The translations under genes and the position numbers were made by a program. DNA of 64,000 nucleotides from the NCBI GenBank assembly GCA_031276195.1, contig JAISNN010000032.1, positions 1-64,000 of the forward strand, written 5' to 3'. A model generated the notes under the pieces. That model was not told the origin of the DNA, did no database searches, and saw only the letters and a list, made by a program, of their open reading frames with translations. This DNA comes from Clostridiales bacterium (GTDB lineage: Bacteria; Bacillota; Clostridia; Christensenellales; JAISNN01). Below, piece after piece: positions 18,919 through 27,491 of the stretch (positions are counted from its first letter, which is position 1; the number at the start of each line of letters is the position of its first letter).

Positions 18919-21396
18919 ATGGCTTTCTTTAGAAAAATGAAAAATATGTTTAGATTTAAAGAGATGTATAAACTTGTCAAGGGCGAACTTTTTAAGTTTG
19001 TAAAGAGCGCGACTTGTCTTGTTTTGGTCATTTTCGTAATGCTCTTTATAATCGTAACCTCCTTAGTCTACGACCCCGATTCGGAGGGCTTAGGCAATAT
19101 GGCGGATTTTTTGGGCGGTTCGGTATACGCGGACGACTATTTTTCGGACTTAAAGAACGCGTCCTATTCGGAATATATAGACAGATACGAGATCGAAACG
19201 CCCCTCCCCGACGGTGAGATCGAGGCGGAATTTTCTCTCGAATTGAAACAAAAATTTATCACGACCAAGCGTCAAGACTATTACGCGTCCTTAAACCCCG
19301 TCTTGAACGTAGTAAAAGACGTCAGACACCTTTGGGATCCAAAAATCTTTAACTTTATGGCGGAGGATTTTAATTTTTATAATTTGTTTATCGCGTCGGG
19401 CGAAATCTTTTCGGAGAGGAGCGCGGACGTCGAAACTTTGTTTAAAAACAACGGCGCGGATACGATCATAAACATATTGAAAGGCGGCGGCGGCGGTACG
19501 CGCGCGATGCTTTTCGAGAGCGAATCAAGGCTGAAACTTCTCGTGGGCGACGATATTTTCGGGCTTATCAATTCCGACGCCGAAAAAAGACGCTTGGTCG
19601 AAGTCTTGCATGCCGCCTATAAAATCGAGGGCGGCGGAGCGGTCGCCGCGCTGGTTCATTACGTGTCGTATTTTCAAAGCGTTCACGGGCATATAAACTA
19701 TATGGCGAAATCGGTGTTCGGCGGAATCGCGGGCAACTTAGACCGCGCGAAAAGATTCTTTTATTACGTCAAGGACAGCGGCTATACTAAGTCCGTGCCG
19801 GACTTTATCAACGCGCTGATCTTGGATTACGGAGACGCGTACTACGAACTTAACGACGCTATCGGCAAGGCGGAGGACGATTACGTCGCAAACGGAAAAA
19901 AGTATACGGAAGAGAGCATAGAGGAACTGATCGAGGCGTACAAAAAATTTAATTCGCGGTACTATACCGCGCGCGGAATGATCACCGTAGGCTACAATAC
20001 GGGCGTGAATTTCTTGTTTTTTCCCACGACGCCCGAGGAGGGAAATATAATTTCATCCTTTATCGCGCCCGCGCCCGAAGCGTATCAAGCCTTTCAAGCG
20101 CGGCATACGCGCATATCCGAGGAGTTTAAAAACGCCGACGGAATTCTGGACGAAACAAACGTTTCGCCGAAAATCGTTTTCGACACGATCAAGGGCTTTT
20201 ATGAAACGCTGGAATTGGAAGCGTTGGTTTTCACTAAGGAAAGCGTGGATATCTCCGTCAGAATGGAGGACAGTCTCGCCGTCGCGAACGACAGCCTAAG
20301 GATCGTATTCTCAAAGGAAATCTACGACGAAGACTTCGCCTTTATCGACGCGCGGCTCGACGAATTGCTGGTCATTATGTCGAGATTGTCGCGCTTGGAC
20401 AACGTGAGCAAATATTACAAGTCGTTCTATCAAGAGCCGCTCATAACCGCGCTTTCGGAGGGCTACGCGGAGGATTTTTTCGCTCCCGAAGAGTTTTTTA
20501 ATAACGCGCAAAAATTAGTCATCGAAAGCGGCTACATAAACGAATATTTCAAAAAACAAAATTTCTCCCTCATCGTCGAACAAGAAAAATATACGGACGA
20601 CGACGTGAGCAATATATACGGACTTTTTAACTTTCTCGTCATCGGAACGTCGAAATATTCGCTCAGGAGCGACGTCGCGAAAATCGTCTTTATGCTGGAC
20701 AACCGCGAAAGTCTCGGAACGCTGACCACCCCTCTCGCCCTCGACGGCGGTTACGGTTTTCTCTTTTTCTCCTTTTCGATTCTCTATCTTTTCCTCATCA
20801 TCGCGGGAATCGTCATCGGCGCGGGGACGATCGCGGGCGAACATACCGCGGGAACGATAAAACTTTTGTTGATCCGTCCGTATAAGCGATGGAAGTTTTT
20901 GATGTCGAAAATAGTTATGGCGATAATCGTTTTGGCGGCGTTGTTCATAGTTTCATTCCTTTTGCTTTGGCTGATCGGCGGAATCTTTTGGGGCTTCGAG
21001 TCGGAATATAAGGTTCTCGTTATGTTCAACGCGACGAAAGTCATCATTATGAGTCAATTCCAAACCGCCGCGCTGATGGCATTGTTTTTCTTTATCGAAT
21101 GCGTCATCTATATGCTGATCTCCGTTATGGTCTCGACGATATTCAAGTCGAAAAGCGGCGCGGTCGCGATCTCGATGGCGATATACTTCGCCGCGAATAT
21201 CTTGATCTTGACGCTGTCGTCCAAGAGTTGGTTTAAATACGTGCTTTTTAACAACACGAATCTGTTTTTTTATATGTCAACCGGTCCGACGCTGAACGAT
21301 ATGACGTTCGGATTTTCCGTCATCGTGGATCTGATATATATCTTTATCATAATGACTGCGACCTTTTGGGTGTTTACGAAAAAGGACGCGAATTAA
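18919..21396 (+). CDS. ABC-2 type permease, paralogue of the preceding gene
   Basis: GELFKFVKSATCLVLVIFVMLFIIVTSLVYDPDSEG... and GTIAGEHTAGTIKLLLIRPYKRWKFLMSKI. Confidence 0.8.
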   Translation: MAFFRKMKNMFRFKEMYKLVKGELFKFVKSATCLVLVIFVMLFIIVTSLVYDPDSEGLGNMADFLGGSVYADDYFSDLKNASYSEYIDRYEIETPLPDGEIEAEFSLELKQKFITTKRQDYYASLNPVLNVVKDVRHLWDPKIFNFMAEDFNFYNLFIASGEIFSERSADVETLFKNNGADTIINILKGGGGGTRAMLFESESRLKLLVGDDIFGLINSDAEKRRLVEVLHAAYKIEGGGAVAALVHYVSYFQSVHGHINYMAKSVFGGIAGNLDRAKRFFYYVKDSGYTKSVPDFINALILDYGDAYYELNDAIGKAEDDYVANGKKYTEESIEELIEAYKKFNSRYYTARGMITVGYNTGVNFLFFPTTPEEGNIISSFIAPAPEAYQAFQARHTRISEEFKNADGILDETNVSPKIVFDTIKGFYETLELEALVFTKESVDISVRMEDSLAVANDSLRIVFSKEIYDEDFAFIDARLDELLVIMSRLSRLDNVSKYYKSFYQEPLITALSEGYAEDFFAPEEFFNNAQKLVIESGYINEYFKKQNFSLIVEQEKYTDDDVSNIYGLFNFLVIGTSKYSLRSDVAKIVFMLDNRESLGTLTTPLALDGGYGFLFFSFSILYLFLIIAGIVIGAGTIAGEHTAGTIKLLLIRPYKRWKFLMSKIVMAIIVLAALFIVSFLLLWLIGGIFWGFESEYKVLVMFNATKVIIMSQFQTAALMALFFFIECVIYMLISVMVSTIFKSKSGAVAISMAIYFAANILILTLSSKSWFKYVLFNNTNLFFYMSTGPTLNDMTFGFSVIVDLIYIFIIMTATFWVFTKKDAN

Positions 21397-21473
21397 AAAA
21401 AGGTTTGAAAATATACGGACGGAATATAGAGAATTATAGAAAAACCCTTAAAAATGAGAGAAAAAAAATCTGC

Positions 21474-21508
21474 CGCCCCACCCCTACACCCCTCCCACGG
21501 AGGGGAAT
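21474..21508 (+). repeat. Dispersed repeat family A, copy 5
   Basis: cgccccacccctacacccctcccacggaggggaat. Confidence 0.9.
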
Positions 21509-21587
21509 TTCACCGATACTAACCGCCGACCGCTGATACATACCGCCGCATACCGCTAAAATACCGCCGATTACTAAAAGAGGACTT

Positions 21588-22190
21588 ATGAACGTTCTGA
21601 TCGCCGACACGACGAGAGAAACTCTATTGCTTATTTTTTTGAAAGGAAACGAAACGTTCGTCCGAAAAAGCGCGGACGCGAACGGCCGCCATACGGCGCG
21701 GCTTTTTAGCGAAATCGACGCGCTTTTAAAAGAAGCGGGGGCGGACGCGCAAGAGATTGACTTTTTTGCGGGCGCGGTGGGACCGGGATCGTATACGGGG
21801 ATCAGAATCGGCGTTTGCGCGTTGACGGCGATGGCAAAGGCGTTGAAAAAACCGCTCGTTTCGGTCAATTCTCTGGAAGTTTTTGCATATAAAAACCGCG
21901 GTATAGAAGCGCGGATTTTTCTCGTCGACAGCGGACACGACTACTACGCTTTGGAACGGACGGACGGAGGCGGAAAAAAGTATTTTATTTTGAATTACGA
22001 CGAACTGAAAAAATATAAAAACGCCGTGAAAAGAGACGAAAACGACTGCTATGCGGACGAAATTATAGGGCTGGTCAAGGAAAAAATCGCAAACGGAGAA
22101 TACGGCGATACTATGGTTCCGTTTTATATGAAAAAATCTCAGGCGGGACGGGAATACCGTGGCGCGGCAGACCCGGGAATCGTTTTGTGA
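21588..22190 (+). CDS. tsaB: tRNA threonylcarbamoyladenosine biosynthesis protein TsaB
   Basis: MNVLIADTTRETLLL ... GAVGPGSYTGIRIGVCALTAMAKAL. Confidence 0.9.
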   Translation: MNVLIADTTRETLLLIFLKGNETFVRKSADANGRHTARLFSEIDALLKEAGADAQEIDFFAGAVGPGSYTGIRIGVCALTAMAKALKKPLVSVNSLEVFAYKNRGIEARIFLVDSGHDYYALERTDGGGKKYFILNYDELKKYKNAVKRDENDCYADEIIGLVKEKIANGEYGDTMVPFYMKKSQAGREYRGAADPGIVL

Positions 22191-22530
22191 TAAGGAAAGG
22201 GTTTGAGTCAAAAAACGCGGTAAAAACGCGGTAAAAACGCCCGAAACACGCCGTGAAAAATATCCGGAATCCGTCAAAAGAATTGCGGTTTGAAACTGCG
22301 GAAAGGCGGTATAAGAGAGGAATTTTAGAGGCGGAACAAGCGATATAAAAACCGCTATAAGAGGGGATTTAAGGCGGAATAATCCGGAATCCGTCAAAAG
22401 AATTGCGGTTTGAAACTGCGGAAAGGACGGTATAAGAGAGGAATTTTCGAGGCGGAGCAAGCGATATAAAACCGCTATAAGAATGGCAAAATTTTAAGAC
22501 AATATTTACAACGCGGGATTCGTAAAAAAT

Positions 22531-22956
22531 ATGATTAGAAATGCCGGAATAGGCGATATAAAAAAAATCGGCGGAATCGAAAAGGAAAATTTTCACGACG
22601 CGTGGAGCGGAGAAATGATACGCGGTACGCTGGAAAATCCGTCGGGAGAGGCGTTCGTTTTCGAGGAGGACGGGCGCGTCGTTTCGTATGTCTGCCTGCT
22701 CGCGGCGTGCGGCGAGGCGGAGATTTTGAGAATCGGAACCGAAGGAAAAAATAAACGCAAAGGATACGCGGGCGCGCTCGTCGAATATACTTTAAAAAGC
22801 CTTAAAAAACGCGGTATAGACTCGCTTTTTTTGGAGGTTCGTTCCGATAACCTTCCCGCCAAAAAACTGTATGAAAAATACGGTTTCCAAAAAATCGCCG
22901 TCAGAAAAAAATATTACGGCGATACGGACGCGGAAATTTATAAATACGTTTTTTAA
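22531..22956 (+). CDS. rimI: GNAT acetyltransferase, RimI-like
   Basis: GTEGKNKRKGYAGALVEYTLKSLKKRGIDSLFLEVRSDNLPAKKLYEKYGFQ; downstream of tsaB. Confidence 0.8.
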   Translation: MIRNAGIGDIKKIGGIEKENFHDAWSGEMIRGTLENPSGEAFVFEEDGRVVSYVCLLAACGEAEILRIGTEGKNKRKGYAGALVEYTLKSLKKRGIDSLFLEVRSDNLPAKKLYEKYGFQKIAVRKKYYGDTDAEIYKYVF

Positions 22957-23559
22957 GGTTTTTTGAATTTTTATTTTTAAACGCGAAAGAAAACTTTTTC
23001 GTAAAAAGTTTTCTCCCGTACTCTCTTTCAAAAACTTTTAATGATTTTAAGAGGAGCGGAGCATTCGCTAAATAAAAGTAAAATCCGCTTTTCTTTAAAA
23101 AAACTTTCCGCTAATTTTGAGAGGAGCGGAATATCCGTTAATTCAAAATAAATCAAAGAGAAAAAAGAGGCGTTAAATAAGCGTAATAAATCGGAGAAAA
23201 AAAAGGGGATGCGGAGAAATCAAATAAACGTGATATAAAATATAAAAAACAAAACAAGGGACTGCTGAAAAGTCAAATAAACGTGATATAATATAAAAAA
23301 ACAGAACAAGCGGCGCGGAAAAGTCAAACGTAGTAAATATAAAAAAACAAAACAAACGGCGGCGACAAAGCAATGAGCGTGATATAAAATATAAAAAAAA
23401 TAAAACAAGCGGCGCGGAAAAAATAAAAGATTCCGCGCCGTTCGTTTTGAATAGAAACAATGATTGAGTTAAAAAATCGTTGACGGTTCTCGTTTTTTAA
23501 AGGTTTTTCAATGAAAAACGCGTCTAAAAATCTTTCCGCTTTAATCGCGGTTTCGTTTT

Positions 23560-23635
23560 TGGTGGAAACAACAGGGCTCGAACCTGTGACCCCTTGCGTG
23601 TGGAGCAAGTGCTCTCCCGACTGAGCTATGCTTCC
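23560..23635 (-). tRNA. tRNA-Val (CAC)
   Basis: Reverse complement GGAAGCATAGCTCAGTCGGGAGAGCACTTGCTCCACACGCAAGGGGTCACAGGTTCGAGCCCTGTTGTTTCCACCA folds as a cloverleaf; anticodon loop TCCACAC; CCA encoded. Confidence 0.95.
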
Positions 23636-24045
23636 GCGAATGATATCATTATAGCATAAATTTTATTTTAGCGCAATTATTTTAGCGTATTTTTTTAAGA
23701 ATGCGTTTTTTTGTTATTCTTTAAAAAGTATATCGCAATTTAATTTGCAATTTAATTTACAAATTTTTAAAAAATTTTTCAAAAGGCTATTGACAAAAGG
23801 TGAAAAGGGTGGTACAATTTTTATAATTTAGAATAGCGGAGTTGTTTTATTTGTACGTTCGGGCGGCGGTCGGTTGAAATCGGGGGTATGCTTTTATGAA
23901 ACCGGCGCGAATGCTCGATTTAGATTCGCGTATACTTAAATTATACGAAAAAATAATTTTGCGTATAATTTCTTATTCGTAAATTATAATACAAAAAAAA
24001 CAATTCGGATTTTATATCAAAAACTTTACGGAGGAACAAAAAAAT

Positions 24046-24681
24046 ATGAAAAGGTCTACAAAATGCGCTTTATGCGTGCTGCTTTGCGTTTGCGTGGTCT
24101 TTTTCGCTACGGCTTGCGATGTTTTTCAAAAAACGGTGACTCTCAAATTCGCCTTGTCCGAAGATGGTTATCTCACAATTAACGGCGAAAAAACACCTAT
24201 TCCGCTAGGTAACGACGGTCTTCCCGGCGAAGACGGCAAAGACGGCAAAGACGGCAAAGACGGCATAGACGGCACGGTCGGTCCGAAAGGCGACACCGGT
24301 CCGCAAGGTCCGAAGGGTGATACCGGTCCGCAAGGCGAAAAGGGCAGGGACGGCGTCGACGGCGAAAAGGGCGAAAAGGGCGATGACGGTCCGCAAGGTC
24401 CGCAAGGTCCGCAAGGTCAAAAAGGCGACACGGGTCCGCAAGGTCCGAAAGGCGATACCGGCGCACCCGGCGCGCAAGGTCCAAAAGGCGATACAGGCGC
24501 ACCCGGCGCGCAAGGTCCGAAAGGCGACAAGGGCGAGGACGGCGAAAAAGGCGATACGGGAAAAAGCGCGTACGAACTCTATAAGGACTATTACTTCAAC
24601 GAGTTCGGCGAGGAGTATACGGGCGACGAGCAAACTTATATCGAAGATTTGGTTTCCGGCAGACTGAGAACGGCGAATTAA
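24046..24681 (+). CDS. Collagen-like lipoprotein
   Basis: Signal peptide with lipobox (VVFFATAC), then GKDGKDGKDGIDG...GPQGPKGDTG repeats and a conserved C-terminal tail (KSAYELYKDYYFNEF). Confidence 0.9.
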   Translation: MKRSTKCALCVLLCVCVVFFATACDVFQKTVTLKFALSEDGYLTINGEKTPIPLGNDGLPGEDGKDGKDGKDGIDGTVGPKGDTGPQGPKGDTGPQGEKGRDGVDGEKGEKGDDGPQGPQGPQGQKGDTGPQGPKGDTGAPGAQGPKGDTGAPGAQGPKGDKGEDGEKGDTGKSAYELYKDYYFNEFGEEYTGDEQTYIEDLVSGRLRTAN

Positions 24682-24891
24682 GGGCGGTTAAACGGAATTT
24701 GCGGTTTTAATCCGGGCGCGTTATGTAAATTTGCGTGAATAAACCCTTGCGGGGGCAATAAGCGCGAAAACGCCGTTGATCCGGATTGATCTTGACGCGC
24801 CGCGGATTTGCGTAAAATGCGCAAATTTGCGTATTTGAATTTTTCAGCGCGGCGGATTTCGGCGTTTTCCGGAATATTTGGAGGAATGAAG

Positions 24892-26859
24892 ATGAAAATA
24901 TTTTCTAAACGGATTTTATGTGTTTTGCTCGCCCTTACCGTCGTACTCTTTGCGGCAGGCTGCGAGCCGAAGACAAATATGCCCGGAATCAGCATTTCGG
25001 GCGACGGTTATATTGTCGTGGACGGCGTGAGAACCGTCAAGATCAAAGGAGAGGGCGGAAAGGACGGCGTAAACGGAAAGGACGGCGTAAACGGAACCGA
25101 CGGCGTTAGTCCCAAAGGCGAGACGGGCGATCCCGGCGCGAAAGGACCGGACGGCGACCAAGGTCCGAAGGGCGGCGACGGCAAGAACGGAGCAAGTCCT
25201 AAGGGCGATCCGGGCGGTACGGGTATCCCCGGCATCCCCGGCACTAAAGGCGAAACGGGCGATCCCGGCGCGCAAGGTCAGAAAGGTAATGACGGCGCAC
25301 CCGGCGCGAAAGGTCCGAAAGGCGACGACGGCGCACCCGGCGCGCAAGGTCCGCAAGGCGATCGGGGCAATGAGGGCGAGACGGGCGATCCGGGCGAAAC
25401 CGCGTACGAGATATACAGAAAATATAACCCCGACTATACGGCGGGCGAAACGCAATGGTACAAAGACCTAAAGACCGGAATCTTGGCGGTGTATAACTAT
25501 CCGCTCGTCGAAAACGGCACGCTCAAAGACGCTTCAACCGCCGCCGGAACGGTAAGCCCAAGCGGAGAATATCTCAACTTTTCAAACGCGAGACTGAGTT
25601 TCGCGAATTTGACCGTGATTAAAAAATCGGGAGGAGCGGCGCAAACGTTGACGAATACCGCCGTCGTTCCCGTTACTTCCGAATCGAAATGGAGCGTCGA
25701 AATCGAAGGAATCTTGGGGGAAAGCGACGGACAACAGTTTTTGGCAAGTACGTCCTCGAATATCGATAAAAAAATATACGTCGGAAGCAACTATTCAAAA
25801 GGCGCGATATATATCGGCGTCCGCTTGGGCGGTGACAATTATAACTATACATGGCAGCTGCCGAATAAAGAAGTTATGAAGACGAACCAAAAATATGTCG
25901 TCAGTTTCGACGGCGAACAGTTCTATCTCTCGTTAAACGACGGTGAAAAAATGAGAATGAACGGGCTCATGCTCAACGGCGGCAGTCTTTTTAACGCCGG
26001 AGGTGCGCTTTCGTCGAAAGAACTTTTGACGAAAATCGTCGCCGTAACGGGACAAAAATTCTTTAAATTGACCGCCGCGGGCAGCGAGGGTTTTCTTATC
26101 GGCGGAGCGAAAATCAAAACCTTTAAGATCAAAACGTCGCACCTTTTGGAGTATGCCGAATTGAACGGAACGCATCCGCTCGCAAGTAAAAATATATATT
26201 ATCTCGGTTCGTCGATTACGAGAGGGTATGTTACGGATGGTCAGTCGTTTGCCGATCATATAAAAGCAATTACCGGCAACACATTCACAAAGAGTGCGGT
26301 TGATTCAACGACATTGACATTAGGCGCTTGCGCGTATGAATCAATGTATCCGAAAAGAGAATATACGAGAAGACTTGACAGATCGGCGGATGGCGATAAT
26401 CTTCCCGTGATAGCCGACGGGAAACCCGATTTTCTAATCGTACAGTTTAGTACGAACGATTTTAAAAACGGCGCTGCACTCGGGTATGTAACCGATAATT
26501 CAAAGAAAAGCGTAGGTGATATGAATCTAAATACAATCTTGGGATCTATTGAATATATCATAGCATACACAAAACAGCAATCACCCACCACAAGAGTTTT
26601 ATTCGTTGCGGGTCCGGTAAGCGCCGGGAGCGGCTTTTCGGCTGGAGCTAAAAGCACTTATGAGAGTACGTTAAACGTTCTGAAAACTACTTTGGTAGAA
26701 AAGTGGAGTGCCGAAGGGTTCGGTGTAATCGATATACACAACGCCGACTTTATAAATCTCGGATCGGTGACGTATTGGTCGGACGAGATTCACCCGCATT
26801 CAAAGGGCTATTGGGGCGTGTTTGTTCCGAATATGATCGAATATCTTTTGTATTGCTGA
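24892..26859 (+). CDS. Collagen-like lipoprotein fused to SGNH/GDSL hydrolase domain
   Basis: Lipobox VLFAAGC; GxY repeats; C-terminus NIYYLGSSITRGYVTDGQSFADHI ... DEIHPHSKGYWGVF. Start moved from 24808 on RBS and signal peptide. Confidence 0.88.
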   Translation: MKIFSKRILCVLLALTVVLFAAGCEPKTNMPGISISGDGYIVVDGVRTVKIKGEGGKDGVNGKDGVNGTDGVSPKGETGDPGAKGPDGDQGPKGGDGKNGASPKGDPGGTGIPGIPGTKGETGDPGAQGQKGNDGAPGAKGPKGDDGAPGAQGPQGDRGNEGETGDPGETAYEIYRKYNPDYTAGETQWYKDLKTGILAVYNYPLVENGTLKDASTAAGTVSPSGEYLNFSNARLSFANLTVIKKSGGAAQTLTNTAVVPVTSESKWSVEIEGILGESDGQQFLASTSSNIDKKIYVGSNYSKGAIYIGVRLGGDNYNYTWQLPNKEVMKTNQKYVVSFDGEQFYLSLNDGEKMRMNGLMLNGGSLFNAGGALSSKELLTKIVAVTGQKFFKLTAAGSEGFLIGGAKIKTFKIKTSHLLEYAELNGTHPLASKNIYYLGSSITRGYVTDGQSFADHIKAITGNTFTKSAVDSTTLTLGACAYESMYPKREYTRRLDRSADGDNLPVIADGKPDFLIVQFSTNDFKNGAALGYVTDNSKKSVGDMNLNTILGSIEYIIAYTKQQSPTTRVLFVAGPVSAGSGFSAGAKSTYESTLNVLKTTLVEKWSAEGFGVIDIHNADFINLGSVTYWSDEIHPHSKGYWGVFVPNMIEYLLYC

Positions 26860-26889
26860 TAAACGGTTGTAAAATTAAGTCTAATTATA

Positions 26890-26925
26890 AAAAAGATCCG
26901 ACGTTGTTTTATCGGGTCTTTTTTT
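26890..26925 (+). terminator. Intrinsic terminator
   Basis: aaaaaagatccgacgttgttttatcgggtctttttt. Confidence 0.85.
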
Positions 26926-27089
26926 GAGCAGTTTGGGTTAAAGACGTTTTCAATCGGGGAAATACGCGCCGCCGCCGCAAAAATCGTGAAATAAAGGCAA
27001 AAAAAACGAAAAGTTTTAGGAATGTTTGATAACCGACCTTGTTTTGCTTGCTAAAATTTTCGTTTTATATTAGAATTATACGGCGGTAA

Positions 27090-27415
27090 GGATAGACGCA
27101 AAATTAACCGGCATACAAAAAAAGAAACCGGCGTACAAAAAAATATCGGAATGCCGGAAAAAACCGGCGGATATACGAAAAAAAACGCTTAGAATGCCGG
27201 GAAAATTAAAAAACGGTTTGGTATATAAAAATTAACCGGCATACAAAAAAAAGAAACCGGCGGACAAAAAAATATCGGAATGCCGGAAAAAACCGGCGGA
27301 TATACGAAAAAAAACGCTTAGAATGCCGGGAAAATTAAAAAACGGTTTGGTATATAAAAATTAACCGGCATACAAAAAAAGAAACCGGCGGACAAAAAAC
27401 GCTTAGAACGCCGTA
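27090..27415. repeat. ~130-bp tandem repeat upstream of ppdK, about 2.5 copies
   Basis: aaattaaccggcatacaaaaaaagaaaccggcg...atgccgggaaaattaaaaaacggtttggtatata repeated. Confidence 0.88.
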
Positions 27416-27491
27416 AAAGTGAAAAAAACAATTTCAACAAAAAATAATTAACATAAAAAAAATTTTTAAGAAAGTTGCGGGAGGTTTATCA

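Noticed and set aside
23173-23608. Minus-strand Phe-rich ORFs around the tRNA
   Set aside because: Low-complexity repeat translation; one overlaps tRNA-Val.
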